The notes beneath the pieces are model-generated. The model had not been told where the DNA came from and did no database searches. It worked only from the letters and a program-made list of their open reading frames with translations. DNA of 64,000 nt. Origin: Zygaena filipendulae (taxonomy: Eukaryota; Arthropoda; Insecta; Lepidoptera; Zygaenidae). The number at the start of each line of letters is the position of its first letter. Position 1 is the first letter of the stretch. Below, in pieces: positions 1 through 11,234 of this stretch. The translations under genes were made by a program, and so were the position numbers. The stretch lies in contig OU015657.1 of assembly GCA_907165275.2 (NCBI GenBank), positions 12,051,001-12,115,000 of the forward strand, in the 5' to 3' direction.

Positions 1-151
1 AATATTACAACTAGATGTTAGCGTCATCTAGCGGCGAATAGTTTAACTATTGATGTTGCTGCATTTAGATTAACACTAGTGTTAATTTGGTGCGTCAAAA
101 TAGATAATAATATTGTGATTTTATATGAACGTTATTATTAAAAAAAACTAC
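1..151 (-). other. AGAP intron downstream of the P-loop exon (partial)
   Basis: On the minus strand this follows the GT donor that ends the AGAP exon (GTAGTT at 146-151 in complement). It continues beyond the left edge of the window. It holds one copy of the recurring ATCTAGCGGCGAATAG-type motif near 27-42 and otherwise nothing recognisable. Confidence 0.8.
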
Positions 152-298
152 CTTCAGGACTTTCTTCTTGCATGTAAGCTCCTGTCAAGTACCGATGAAC
201 TAACGCCGACTTCCCGCTGTCCGGGGAACCTAAGACACCAACTCTCAGCTCTGTCACGCCTCGTGATGATGTCCATTCTTGACTATTCACGAATGAAT
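152..298 (-). CDS. CenG1A: AGAP (centaurin-gamma) exon with the GTPase-like domain P-loop
   Basis: This internal exon belongs to an AGAP-family ArfGAP, a protein with a GTP-binding-protein-like domain, a split PH domain, an ArfGAP zinc domain and ankyrin repeats that regulates Arf GTPases in endosomal traffic. Seen: the minus strand reads two bases, 48 full codons and one base without a stop. It includes FVNSQEWT, then ELRVGVLG, the P-loop GSPDSGKS, then ALVHRYLTG and QEESPEG. These are the hallmark residues at the start of the AGAP GTPase-like domain; family members typically have GNLxSGKS at the loop. The exon has a pyrimidine-rich acceptor ending CACAG (299-303, complement) and a donor GTAGTT. 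It is 147 nt, in phase 1. The preceding exon is proposed at 26420-26576; following exons are off the left edge. Identity as AGAP is very likely. The exact orthologue name (CenG1A versus AGAP1-like) is inferred. Confidence 0.93.
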
Positions 299-3200
299 CT
301 GTGAAAAAAAAATACAGGTGTGAAGTATTAATTACCTACATTGCATCAATGACCATTGTTTTTTTTTAAATACACAGTTTTTACAAGATTACAAACGAGA
401 TTTGGTATATCGTAGAGGGCGCTATGTTATTGCGTACAGCACTACCTAGCGGCGACTGGCAATACTTTTATTAAGCTAATCTCACATTAGATAGCGCTAA
501 ATAAAATCAAAATAAAACCAATCCACGCAAAATTACGGCAAACAAAATCCTTGGCACACCGGGGCACTACAGGAGACGAGCCAAGCGAAGCTCCCAGCAC
601 TACCTATCTTTTCTCGAAGCGCTTCGTCGTTTTTTTGAGCCCTTATAACTTGGGTTTGGATTATACCAGATAAACTAAATAAAATAAAATAAATAAATAA
701 ACGAAATTCTCGGGATATGCTGTCAATAGCGGACTTATCAAACATAAAGTTTTAATTGCTTAGCTCTTATACTTTAGATTTTATTGATATCTAAAGAATA
801 TGTGGCTTGGCTGTTTCGTTACTGCAAGAACCTTTGTATAACAGAAAAATAATTAACAGTGGATACATTTTTCACCTTACGCTCATGTGAATGGAGCGAA
901 ATGGCCAAGCCACAAATTCGGACTAAGGTGAAGAGTTTGAGAAGTTAGGCCTTGTAGAGTTAGGGTGTGTACTGTGTAGAGTTATAAGCTTGGCTTTACA
1001 TGAGATCTGATAACCTTTTGAGTGCCCGTCAAGCGTCATATGGACTCGTCTTGGCATCATTTTACATTAATATGTTTTAGGTAGGATTAGGTTTACAGTT
1101 AGAAAATAAAAAATAAACTCAGTGGTCAAGCAGCTTCAATATTGCTTTTTTTCATCATGTTCTACAAATCGCTGGACCAAAAAATTATTTACTTCGCGTT
1201 TTGTGAGATTTTTTTGCAGACAAAAAAAAAACCTTGCAAAAAGAATGACAAAAAGTAACGAAGTAACTGTTGTTACATAATAACCATCATTATGGTAATG
1301 TTATAAACAACTTTCAACTTATGTAAAACTGAAACATAACTTCCTGTTGCAGGTAAGGTACCTTCGCTGATTAAAACCAGTTCGTTGATATTGTTTGCCT
1401 GTTAATGAAGTGTTAATTGTGTTGCATAAATAATTTGTAAATAAATTCCATTAATGACTTTTTTGTACTGATTAAGTTTGTATCGGAGCTACCGCGCTTA
1501 ATTACGATGTGGTCAAATAAGTAGACTAGAAGTTATTCCCTCTCGCAGTCTATAAAGTTGAAGCACTACCACAAAGATTTTATTAAGTTACAAAACGACA
1601 GTAAACCTGCGAATCTACGTGACTTTGTTTTGCAATATTAGTTAAAACAATAATTTTATTGCCTATACCTAGAAAAATATCGTTGCATTTTTCTAGCCAC
1701 CTCAATAGCTAAATAGTTAGCGTAACTAGAAACGTTTACTGACTTTTTAGAAACTGCGTGAACGTTGATTATGTATTATTGGTAAATAGAATGTGGCAAC
1801 ACTTTCTTGTCTTTTTTTTATTTTTCAACCATAAAATTACATAGTTTGCGACGCGTGCTTCGCATACTATCGCGTTACTGTGGCTTGCGTAACAAAGTGG
1901 ACAGCCGTGGTCCGTCACTCACGCAGCACGTCCACTAGGTAGGGGCATAAAAAAAGCGGTAAGTGACACTGGAGAAGTGGAGACAGAGCGGGCGCTGGCG
2001 ATGAGCGTGGTAATCAGGAGAATTCGATAGAACATGGAGATATAAGATTAAGTGCCTTTCAAGACCTTGATCCTCTTATCTATGTACTTTTTTACTTCGT
2101 TTACCTCGTATCTTTGAAAGTACTATCGTTTATCGTCATGATATGGGATAAAAAGGGACGTACATAGTAGGTATCGTACATATACCTACTTCGGTTTATA
2201 CTAAGTAACGACAAGTTGAAAATGTAAGTTTAGTCAATCAGTGATTTTATTATTCGCGGTGATCCTAAATTCTAATCGATAATATGCGAAATAAAAATTT
2301 TACTTGACAGTTTTTTTCGTCAATATAACCCAAACTTCGCGATAGATATAAATCCGCTGATGCTTTAGATCTCTTGCGACGTCGCCTACTTGGTGAGGTT
2401 AATTTGGTCTACACATCGTACATCAATGTCAACACATAATTTTTTTACAAAATTACCTACGTAATAATATAGTTCTACAAGTTGCTTAGTACATGCAAAA
2501 TTCTTTCATTTCTTCATTGGGTTGTACTTGTCTAGTCTGAGTTGTTTTCTTGATGTGTGTTTGGTCGGTTTCTTGGCCCGACACGAGATCATCTATGGCC
2601 TCAGTATTGCGACACTGTGGCAAATCGCAAACTCACTCCACTGAGACTACAATAGCACATAATGTCACTCACACAGGCAATTCGTTTCAGTATTGTGGTT
2701 GAACCACGAGTTATTTTTTAAGTATACGTAATTTGAGAAAACGTCTTGCGCTTTAAATATTATAATAGAAAGTTTGGATTTTTTTTTGTTATTAGTGATG
2801 TATTTACTATGTTTTATAAGTAGAGTTCCTTTTAACATTTAGTACCGATCCAAATCCGATCACTTGCAAAGTTAGCTTTGGGACTTATTGAGTGAGTTGA
2901 CACTTGACAGTAACCAGTTGACCGTAAAAAAAATATTTTTAAATCTTTTAAGGGCATTGAAATGGACCTTTTAAAAATAGGTATTTTAAAAAGGTGTGAA
3001 TGCACACTATTTTTGTATGTATTCTTTGAAAACAGCTATTTTAATTTGGCCGACTTTGTGTTTTCCTTCCACAAAGAAAGCATATTCAATACGAGTTTGG
3101 TGCTTTACAATTAGTGATAACTCTTAATTTGACATCTATTTACATTCGTACAGTGGATTTGACTATTCGTGGCGATCATTAACGTACAAATTCCCGCAAT

Positions 3201-3497
3201 AAATTCATTTTATTGCCTCACACGCCGGTGATAAATCAAGATTTAAGTTTTGGGGTCCTTTTGACCCGTGTACACTAATACGCCTTCTTGTATGTTAATT
3301 TTAGTTCACTGCGATGCCGTATTAAGTATGCACGAGGCGCGCCAGCAGGTATGTAAAGTGAAGTGTAATACGAATGTATCTTACGAAATTTTACGACGTC
3401 GTTAAAACGAGTGTAAAGTGTAATTTGAGTACCTACCCTTGGTCTCGAGTTAAAAGTGTGCTTCAATTTTTTTTTCTTAAAAAAGTATTATAATATA
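299..3497. other. AT-rich intronic stretch without recognised genes
   Basis: No coding exon or well-preserved repeat is seen. An ATCTAGCGG-like motif recurs near 448. A somewhat GC-richer patch at about 1845-2030 (CpG-containing, with GCGACGCG near 1849) has no recognised identity. Open frames here are short and AT-driven. Confidence 0.5.
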
Positions 3498-3788
3498 CTA
3501 GCTGTTTCCCGCAGTTTCACCCACGTTAGTTTCGGAGATCCTGCGGGTATTCCGAGATAAGAGTACGTATTACCCTAAGTATATTTTTTTTCTGTACCTA
3601 CCTATCCTTGACAACGTGTAGGTAGTATACAAAAGTTAATCCCGAGGGAAATCCGGGATAAAAAGTAGCCTATGTCCTTTGCTGTACCCCTGATAACGTG
3701 TATGCAACATTTCGTGGTGATCGGATGAGCCGTTTAGCCGTGAAAGCGTAACAAATAAACAAACAAACAAACTCACTTTCGCATTTAA
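3498..3788 (-). mobile_element. Non-autonomous Helitron (lepidopteran CTAG-hairpin family)
   Basis: On the minus strand it ends in ...CAGCTAG after a GC-rich hairpin. It begins near a run of GTTTGTTTGTTT following CGAAAGTGAG. It has partial internal duplication, because the ATCCCGGATT-type module occurs twice. This identifies the recurring family: ends TC...CTAG, hairpin CGCGG/CCGCG about 10 nt before the end, no coding capacity. Confidence 0.75.
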
Positions 3789-3837
3789 AGTTAAAGTTAA
3801 CTTATCTAACCAATCAACATTACAATATAATATTTTT

Positions 3838-3960
3838 ATTTTACTAAGTAAAACCCGCGGTTTCAACCCACAGGAGTTGGGAATTCCCTCGAGAACTCGT
3901 ATCCGATCTCGAAGATGAAAAGTATATCCTATGACACTCAGGTATACTGATCCTATCAAT
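3838..3960 (-). mobile_element. Degenerate Helitron fragment
   Basis: AAACCCGCGGTTTCAACC followed by GGGAATTCCC and a TATCCTATG-like block follows the order of the Helitron 3' half in reverse, but it is strongly diverged. No clear ends remain. Confidence 0.4.
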
Positions 3961-4083
3961 GAAATAATATATAGAATCTGTTAACTATGTAGTTCCACAG
4001 GTTCGCTATATCTAAACTTGCAAACAGACTAACTTACATAGTTAACCTCTTTATAATATTATGGTAGCAATATAGATAAGCAT

Positions 4084-4176
4084 GATTAAAAAACAATAAG
4101 TGATAAGATTAAAAAACAATAAGTAAGTGATAAGTGTTGTGTCAAATAAAGTTTTTTCAATTCAATTCAATTCAAT
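4084..4176 (+). repeat. LINE-like 3' tail with (TTCAA)n repeat
   Basis: GTCAAATAAAG is followed by a short run of TTCAA units (about 4159-4175). This arrangement is typical of non-LTR retrotransposon 3' ends in Lepidoptera. A duplicated AAAAACAATAAGT block precedes it (about 4090 and 4113). No coding part remains. Confidence 0.5.
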
Positions 4177-4216
4177 AAAAACCACTCCTTATTACAGTAT
4201 TAAACTTTAGGTCAGT

Positions 4217-4320
4217 AATTGGACCATTTGATAATTGGACCATTTGCGAATTGGACCATTTGCGAATTGGACCATTTGCGAATTGGAGGATTGGACCATT
4301 TGCGAATTGGACGAAATGCG
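4217..4320 (+). repeat. 16-bp tandem repeat, about 6.5 copies
   Basis: The unit is AATTGGACCATTTGCG. Copies start at 4217, 4233, 4249 and 4265. A shortened 9-base unit follows at 4281, then further units at about 4289 and 4305. The first copy ends GAT instead of GCG and the last reads AATTGGACGAAATGCG. This is a minisatellite-like expansion next to Helitron material. Confidence 0.9.
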
Positions 4321-4505
4321 CTTGAACGGTTTTAAAGTGGCGTTTGCCACCAGGGAATCGTGTATCTTTATATTCCAGGATAGCACGAGATCTGACTAAG
4401 ATCAAAGGATTATGGCTCCATCTAGCCCTTTGACCTAGCTTTATTCCGTGAATCTCCGGAAAATATAACGAGCTGGCCTCTTAAATCTTCGTGATGTAAC
4501 TATAA

Positions 4506-4762
4506 TCCTTACTAATAATCTTATCTAATCTAATATATGTATATAAATCACGTGTCACGTTGTTTGTCCGCGATGGACTCCGAAACTACTGAACGGATTT
4601 TGATAAAATTTTGCAACCATTTATAATATGGTCCAACTTTAAAGATAGGATAGTTTTTATCCCGGAATTCCCTCGGGAACTGAAGGACTGAGAGTACTTT
4701 TTTCCCGCAACCTCCGCGGGAACTCCGAAATTACCGCGGATGAAATCGCGGGGGACAGCTAG
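4506..4762 (+). mobile_element. Complete non-autonomous Helitron, 257 bp
   Basis: It starts TCCTTACTAATAATC and ends CAGCTAG, with A before and T after, the A/T target context expected for Helitrons. The 3' hairpin is CCGCGGATGAAATCGCGG. It carries the subfamily block TGTCACGTTGTTTGTCCGCG, also found at 12145-12374 and 34183-34354. Confidence 0.85.
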
Positions 4763-4765
4763 TAT

Positions 4766-4945
4766 AAATATATAAATGCGAAAGTTAGTTTTTTGTTTGT
4801 TTGTTACGCTTTCACGCCTTAACGGCTCAACCGATCATCATGAAATTTTGCACACACGTATTCAGGGTTACAGAGAAGGACACAGGGTACCTACTTTTTA
4901 TCCCGGAATTCATAAGGAAAGTCTGAAATTAACGCGGGTGAAACT
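4766..4945 (+). mobile_element. Helitron copy lacking its 3' end
   Basis: It lies immediately after the preceding element. ATAAATGCGAAAGTTAG is followed by TTTGTTTGTTTGTTACGC, CTTAACGGCTCAACCGATC and a truncated ACGCGGGTGAAACTAC end. It gives a 70-residue reading frame that is only a translation of the repeat. Confidence 0.75.
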
Positions 4946-5157
4946 ACATTGGATTTTTAACCCGCAATATTTTGTCGTGTTTTATTGAGGCAAGGTTATG
5001 AAGGTAAAACTTGAGCACCCGAAAATGAAAAATATGCTGGTCGAAAATATTTACGTAATTTTCCATACAATACTTTATTAGATAGGTACTTTATAAAAAA
5101 GGTTCCATGTATATGTACCTACATGTATGTATAAACAATAATATTATATAATATACG

Positions 5158-5385
5158 TATGATGGTGCACCGGTGCTGACCTTGGTAGGCGCAGCGCTGG
5201 GTTCTTCTATATCTAACTAACCGCAGGCCCCGGTCAACCGGCGAATGGCAAAGGAAACGGGCCCTATACGTATGCATTACGTAACGTAACCAACTTCCCC
5301 TTCCGCGGTTACCCGGCGTGGTGCGTCGTCGAAGTTTATCGGGTTCGAATCCCGTATTGGAATAAAAAATTAAAATAAAATTATA
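5158..5385 (+). repeat. tRNA-derived SINE-like segment
   Basis: A near-perfect pol III B box, GGTTCGAATCCC, lies at 5342-5353. It is preceded by a GC-rich stretch with a possible A box (about 5318-5331) and followed by an A-rich tail. It does not fold into a complete tRNA, so I read it as a SINE head or tRNA relic. Confidence 0.5.
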
Positions 5386-6088
5386 CGACGTTAAATTTGG
5401 CCATTCTCACTTCACTTTGCTTGTTCATAAACAAATAAATAAAAAAAAACAATCTAATAAACTTCTAATCAACAATCGCGATAGTGTCAAGTGAGGAAAA
5501 TAACCGATGTAATTTGGAAGTCCATGAAATTTCATTTTATTTCATTTAATTTTCACTTCAGTTAACTACTCTGATAGAGAACTAAAATTGTTATATTTTT
5601 AAATAGACTGATTTCATTGAAAAAAGCAGTGTTCCGGAAACAAACATCTCGGTATGGGTCCACTCTATTTTGACATGATAGGAGCAAAAAAAATGATGTA
5701 CCTATCCATACCATAAAAAAATTTAGTGTATGTAGAGCACAAATTATGACAAAAACTGAGACGCAGATGCGCCCACATATTGAAGTCTCATTGACATCTA
5801 CTTTGGAATAACAGAACAATACCCTATTCAAGGTATCGGAAGCCATGAATAAAACTGCTCCAATAAATTCTCTATGCAACGCAAATAATGACCGTAAAGG
5901 ACCTTTTGCTTGATCTTTGGATTATTATATATAAATTTGTAATTTTTTGTGTTAAATTTCAAAGGGACAGTACCTACGAATATTATTATTATTTTCAACT
6001 TTACAGTTTGATGCAGATGGTTAAATATATATTTAATGGTCAACCTTTGCTTAACTATATAAATGGGCATATTGACTAACTTTTTTTA

Positions 6089-6338
6089 GTCCGTCTTAAA
6101 AAATATTGGACACGTATTTTTTTCTTTTTTTACGGTTTCAAAAAATAACGGCGATACATTGAGTTGAAATTTCGCATGACGTCACTAACAAATGCAGTTT
6201 GTGTGACTGCTTATAGCGGTTAGTGACGTCACGAGCCCCCCACCCTAAACTTTAATGCGCTTTATCTCTGTATATTTTCATTTGTTTGAAAAATTCAAAA
6301 ATACGTGTCTATAGTTTTTGATTTTCTAACTGACGGAC
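6089..6338 (+). mobile_element. MITE of the TGACGTCA-pair family, copy 1
   Basis: The inverted ends are GTCCGTC...GACGGAC, flanked by TA on both sides, suggesting a Tc1/mariner-type MITE. Imperfect inverted similarity reaches about 50 bp in (ACACGTATTTTTT near each end). Internally TGACGTCA occurs twice, near 6178 and 6224. Shared flanking sequence out to about 6064 and 6378 suggests the true ends may lie further out. Confidence 0.8.
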
Positions 6339-6955
6339 TAATTAGAATTTTCATTTTCAAAAGTCGCCAACATCCCTATTCGTAAGTAAAATATAATAAG
6401 AATTTAACAAATTTGTTTTATGATTCACAGACTAGGCGTTTGATCACAGCTCAGCCGGTATTAAGTGACGAGGTGGTCGAAGATTGCGAACACCTAGCCT
6501 AGCAAAGGAAACTGACAGCAGGAGCGGAAGCCGGAAGATAGCTGCATCAGATCCTCATGGTAGATCTTCAAGTAGTCTTTTAGGATATCAAGTATAGCTA
6601 GTACGAGGTGCGTGTAGGTACTTACCATATTTTGAATATTCAAATAGATTTTTTTTATTTCATTTTAGATTTGTTATATAAAATAATATTATACAATATG
6701 ATATAATATAATCATAGTAGGTACTATGAGCACTAAAAGCATCGCAAACTCTAAAGTATGTAGTGCATAATGGATTGAAACTTTAGACGGGACGCGATTT
6801 GCCACTTAGGGCAACTGGGCTATTGGATGACTTATCAAAACGAGGGTTAGGTAACGTGAGATTTATATGCGACTAGGTTTTACTCCCGGCGATGCTAGCA
6901 TTTTAATTCACTTTATAATCTGAAAATGTATCCCGACAAAAGTAGATAAACCAGC

Positions 6956-7183
6956 GGAGCTATAGGATGCGCAACATGATATGTTTATCGAACGAAAGAT
7001 AAAATTGTCGACACGACAAATATTTGTGGGCGTCCAGGCAAAAAAGTGCAGTAGTGGGGTATTGAGTTAAGACTAGATTCGGTTAAACATTTTTTACCAC
7101 TGGTAGACAAAACGATATATTATGTCGACGAGAATCGATAAAATGGCTCGATAAAATTTTATCATGTTGCGCATCCTAGCTCC
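6956..7183. mobile_element. Inverted-repeat MITE with GGAGCTA...TAGCTCC ends
   Basis: GGAGCTATAGGATGCGCAAC at the left matches the complement of the right end GTTGCGCATCCTAGCTCC. The right arm carries GTCGACGAGAATCGATAA, the same arm sequence as the perfect palindrome at 24272-24404. The middle (7023-7083) holds a block starting TTTGTGGGCGTCC that recurs at 21985-22045. Confidence 0.75.
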
Positions 7184-7199
7184 ACAGGGCTCTTATAAG

Positions 7200-9279
7200 G
7201 CTTTATTGAGCCAACCCTCTAGGAACAGTTCTATAATAGAGGCAATTTCGTACGATAAGGCTAATTATTATTATTCTCAATAGAATGAAACTAACAAAAT
7301 AAAACGTTAATTTTGTTTATTAATTGCATGAACAATGTTGATTTACCGATTTAAAGTTTTATTGGACACTAGATGGCGCTGTGCTGTTAAGAAATAATGT
7401 ACCTATCTAGGTAGTTTGGTCATTATAGCAGTGTTAGAAATTACTGACCTCGTTATAAGCAGTTTCACTTAAAAAACGATCACTAATTAAGTAATCGCAA
7501 TTACAGTTCGGAACTAAACTATTAATTGCATGAAGGAAGCGTTTAACTACCTCTAATATTTTCCTACATGAACAATAGATTGGCCTATTTATTTGATCCA
7601 CAATCCTAAACAATACCAATAGCCTTGCAAGTGACAATAGCGCACGACCTTGCCTTAATCGATACTTGACGCTTGCAACTATTCGTTTTTACATCTTCAA
7701 TGACATAGTGCGGCGAAAGGAGATATATTCTTAGCACCGTCTTATCGATATACTTAGATAATAATAGGCTAGTTGACTAAATTTTATTCTATTCTGTCAG
7801 ATTACGATTTTTATGTACTTAGTCTTAGTCCCAATGTCGCGTGACGTCACGCCTTTATACGAGTAGGTACGTGGTGACTGGTGATGACAACACGAGTCCC
7901 CGCTACCAAACTTTAATGCACTTTATCTAAATATTTTTTCATTAATCTAAAAAAAGCAAATTATACGATTCTATTTTATTACTACAGATAGTCTCTAATA
8001 TAATATTTATTGTCGTACCCCGGGCGGCAGCATGTCTATTACCAAAAGAATTAAAGTGATGTACTTGCATCTGGGTTCCAAAAAAAAAATAATAATAATA
8101 TTGACACTCAAAAGTATCTTTAAATTATTTTTTAAACATTAAAGCAGCAAGAAACAAAACAATTCAAAACACTTGGTTTAAAAAAAAAAAACTTGTTTCA
8201 ATTAATGTATCGAATAATTACGAGTTAACCACAGTAAATTAATAACCTTTTCCAAATCGATGATTATGATCAAGCTCACATTTCATTTAATTCGGTTGAT
8301 TAAACACGTTTGCGGGGACTTGGTACGAAGTGGATGAAATATAGATATATAGTTTTTTTTTTATTACAAAATAGGGGTGCTAAAAACCAACGACCCTAAG
8401 CTAATGGTCTATAATTGTCCACTAACCGGACTAGTGCACCTGCTACACGTTTATCGACAGTCGATTATCGAATTTTAGAGCGACGCGACGACGCGAACTT
8501 CGGTATCTAAATTGTAGGGTTGGCACTAATGTTTTCCAAGTAAAATAGTACCTGGTTTAACTATTTCGTTAATCCTTTCCACCTCTTTTGCACGGTACTG
8601 TAATATAATATTGTGATCTTGCGTATTATTGAAAACGTTAAAGCTTTGTGTAATTACAATAATTCATATTTTGGCTTTGTCTATGACTATGTAATAAGAT
8701 TGAATGAAAATCTTAAATATGGTACCCGATCTTTTCGATATTTTTAAAAACACTAGAATCTTCTAGCTGATCATCCCCTGGATCTTTAAATTTTAAATGA
8801 AATGTTGACTTACTCATTTGGATACCTACGTAAAATCATGTAAAGTTTATTAGAACACACAGTCATATCCTGACTTAGCAGGTTTAAAACCGTTGTCAAC
8901 CCTAGTGTCTAGTGTCCAGATGACTGGAGCCCTTCGAAGGCATTCAAGTTCAGTTGCATAGTAAAGTAGATGGGAATTACCGTGGTTATTCAACGCTGCA
9001 AGGAGTTTGTGACTCTATAATATACATATAGCTGTAGATATGTATATCGTGTAACATAAGTCATAACACGTCCAAGTATAGCATATTTATATTTAAGTTC
9101 CTATGTAATTTAAATAAAGTTAAGTCACGTAAGTAATTGTAAGCAAGTGCCTATAACAGCGACGATCTCTCATTAAACGATATATTGCAATCAATAAATG
9201 TAGGCATACACGACTGTTTGTTGCCAAACTTATATAATAAATATGTTCAAAACATGTCAAAGACATGTTCAAGTTTCAT
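7200..9279. other. Intronic stretch, mostly unassigned
   Basis: It holds one degenerate TGACGTCA-family MITE piece (listed separately), an ACTAGATGGCGCTG motif near 7370, a short AAT microsatellite near 8089 and poly-A runs. No coding exon was seen. Confidence 0.5.
7790..7968 (+). mobile_element. Degenerate TGACGTCA-family MITE
   Basis: GTCGCGTGACGTCACG, then GAGTCCCCG and AAACTTTAATGCACTTTATC, follow the family's internal order. The inverted ends are decayed. Confidence 0.6.
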
Positions 9280-9284
9280 AGCTA

Positions 9285-9380
9285 TTATATAGTATGTTCT
9301 CTATACCCCTGAAAACATGTGTGAAAAATTTAAAGCGATCGGTCCAGCCGTTCACGCGTGATGCCGCGACATAACGATTT
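9285..9380 (-). mobile_element. Helitron fragment
   Basis: ATACCCCTGAAAACATGTGTG, in the reversed family order, leads to GCGATCGGTCCAGCCGTTC. There are no ends. Confidence 0.55.
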
Positions 9381-9468
9381 GCTTTATAACTTATCAGTGT
9401 TATTTTTCATTTTTATTTTGACATGTTGTTCCTTGAGGTATCACCCCCGTCCATTTACCCCTTGACCA

Positions 9469-9642
9469 CAGTCTTTGCGGCGGCAGTGGCGGCGGCGGCA
9501 GCGGCAAAAACAAATGGTAGACAACATACGAAGTTGGCCACAGCTATCAGCGGCGCGAGCTGTGGCCTACTCCGTATATTGTCTACCATTTGTATTTGCC
9601 GCCGCGGCGCCGCCGCCGCGCCGCCACCGCCGCCGCAGACTG
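9469..9642. mobile_element. GCC-rich foldback element, 174 bp
   Basis: CAGTCT at the left and AGACTG at the right bound two arms of roughly 75-80 bp. The arms pair well: AAATGGTAGACAACATACG against its near complement on the right, and runs of GGC/GCC triplets. A short spacer (about 9548-9556) separates them. GC content is far above the neighbourhood. It interrupts or abuts Helitron sequence. The 113-residue alanine-rich reading frame here is a by-product of the GCC runs. Confidence 0.8.
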
Positions 9643-9654
9643 TTGGGCCGCCCT

Positions 9655-9815
9655 TAGAGTTTCCGCAGGAATTATATGATAAAGTACTCTATGTCCGTAT
9701 TGTCCGTTTCCTTACCACTAACAACATGTATGAAAATTTTCTTGATGGTTGGTTGAGCAAATGAGGCGTGAAGCGTCACAAACAAACAAATAAACTCACA
9801 TTTTTAAGTTAGTAG
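9655..9815 (-). mobile_element. Helitron fragment next to the foldback
   Basis: TTTCCGCAGGAATT, GTACTCTATGTCC, CTAACAACATGTATG and GCGTCACAAACAAACAAA follow the family order in reverse. The CTAG end is missing, possibly displaced by the GCC-rich element. Confidence 0.65.
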
Positions 9816-10129
9816 ATATTAATTATATTATGTAAGCAGGATTTGACAATGGCTTGAATAATCCCTTCGTTTAAAATTACACTCTGTATATCCAAACCCA
9901 AAATTTGAGATACCGCGACAGTAATATTGATCCGTTGCGACGGTCAAACCACAAATTTGTCACGCAACGCAACGCCGCCGCTAACGACCCGACATTTTAC
10001 TAAAGTCTAAAACCTCGTAATTAACCGACGTAATATGTAGAATTATACGTATACTTCGTGTAAAATGAGACTTGAACACGATAATATAATATAGCAACAC
10101 TATATATATTATTATCTATACTTCTATTA

Positions 10130-10437
10130 TCCTACTTAATATTATAAATGTGAAAGTGTGGATGTTTGGATGTTTGTTACTCAATCCCGCAAAAACGGCT
10201 GAACAGATTTGGATGAAATTTGGCATGCATGTAGCCCTTTGACATGGAAAAGAACTTAGGCTACCTTTTATCCGGGAATTCCCGTGGGATCTTCGAAATT
10301 AACGCGGGTGAAACAGAATTAATTATTGCATACTACACGTTGTCAGAGGTACAGAAAAAGACATAGGTTACTTTTTATCCCGGAATTCCCGCGGGATCTC
10401 CGATATTAACGCGGGTGAAACCGCGGGGCACAGCTAG
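10130..10437 (+). mobile_element. Complete Helitron with duplicated 3' module
   Basis: It starts TCCTACTTAATATTATAA after A and ends GGGGCACAGCTAG before T. The block ATCCCGGAATTCCCGCGGGA...ACGCGGGTGAAAC occurs twice (about 10270 and 10377), but only the second has the full hairpin and CTAG. The element looks like a fusion of two tails. Confidence 0.85.
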
Positions 10438-10470
10438 TATTATTACAAAGAGGAAAAATTGGAATGTTAG

Positions 10471-10774
10471 TCTATACTAATATTATAAAGAGGAAAGATT
10501 TGATTTTTTGTTTGTTTGTTTGTTTGTTTATTAAGATTTAATTTAAAAACTACTACACCGATTTCAAATTCTTTCAACATTACAAAGCTACATTATCCCT
10601 GAGTAACTCCGAAATTATCGCGGGTAAAACCGCGTGGGACGAATAAACTCAAAAACTACTGAACAAATTCCAAAAATTATTTCACCACTTTGTAGAATGC
10701 TACACTATCCCTAAATAACATAGCCATATTGCAATTCCGAAATTAACGCGGGTGAAACCGCGGAGAACTGCTAG
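10471..10774 (+). mobile_element. Complete Helitron, TCTATACTAATATT subtype
   Basis: It starts TCTATACTAATATTATAAAG and ends GAACTGCTAG followed by T. The hairpin CGCGG/CCGCG lies before the end. It has an internal duplication of the AAAACTACT-ACCGATTTC-like block. Confidence 0.8.
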
Positions 10775-10919
10775 TTATGTTATATTTATGTCTATGCGTA
10801 TAGTATTATGTAGTGGTGGTACAAACAACCTTCGCATAACGTAGGCACCTACAATCAACAGATTTTACTCGGCAACTCCCGCATCTACTGGTCATTTTAA
10901 TGTTTGTTTTTTTTTGTAT

Positions 10920-11234
10920 TACCTTACTAATATTATAAAGTGGTAGAGTTTATGAGGTTTGAAAATTTTTTTACCAGTAGAAAGTCACGTCATTTGTGAG
11001 TGTCATAGGCTATTTTGTAAATCAGAATTCCCGCGGGAACTCCGAAATTACCCTCCGTTTCATCATTTACCGGTTACCGCAGTTTCACCCACGTGAATTT
11101 CGGAGTTCCCTATGTCCTATTTTGTGCCCATGACGTGTTTAATACAAATAATGATGATCGGTTGGGTTGTTAAGGCTTGAAAAGGTAACAGACAGACGGA
11201 CAGAGCTACTTTATCGTCTATAATATTAGTACGG
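10920..11234. mobile_element. Two facing Helitron pieces
   Basis: The left piece, to about 11056, reads plus from CCTTACTAATATTATAAAG to CGGGAACTCCGAAATTACC. The right piece, from about 11072, reads minus (GCAGTTTCACCC ... GTCTATAATATTAGTACG). The inner CTAG ends are both lost. Confidence 0.6.

Noticed and set aside
3636..3959. 107-residue minus-strand frame with LSRLNGSSDHHEMLHTRYQG
   Set aside because: This peptide recurs at every Helitron copy (for example 4776-4988 and 54351-54575) and is a translation of the repeat.
5340..5360. Second tRNA gene
   Set aside because: Only the B box and T-arm-like part is present. Acceptor and anticodon stems cannot be completed.
9423..9764. 113-residue alanine-rich open frame
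   Set aside because: It is produced by the GCC-rich inverted repeat and flanking Helitron sequence. No independent coding signal.
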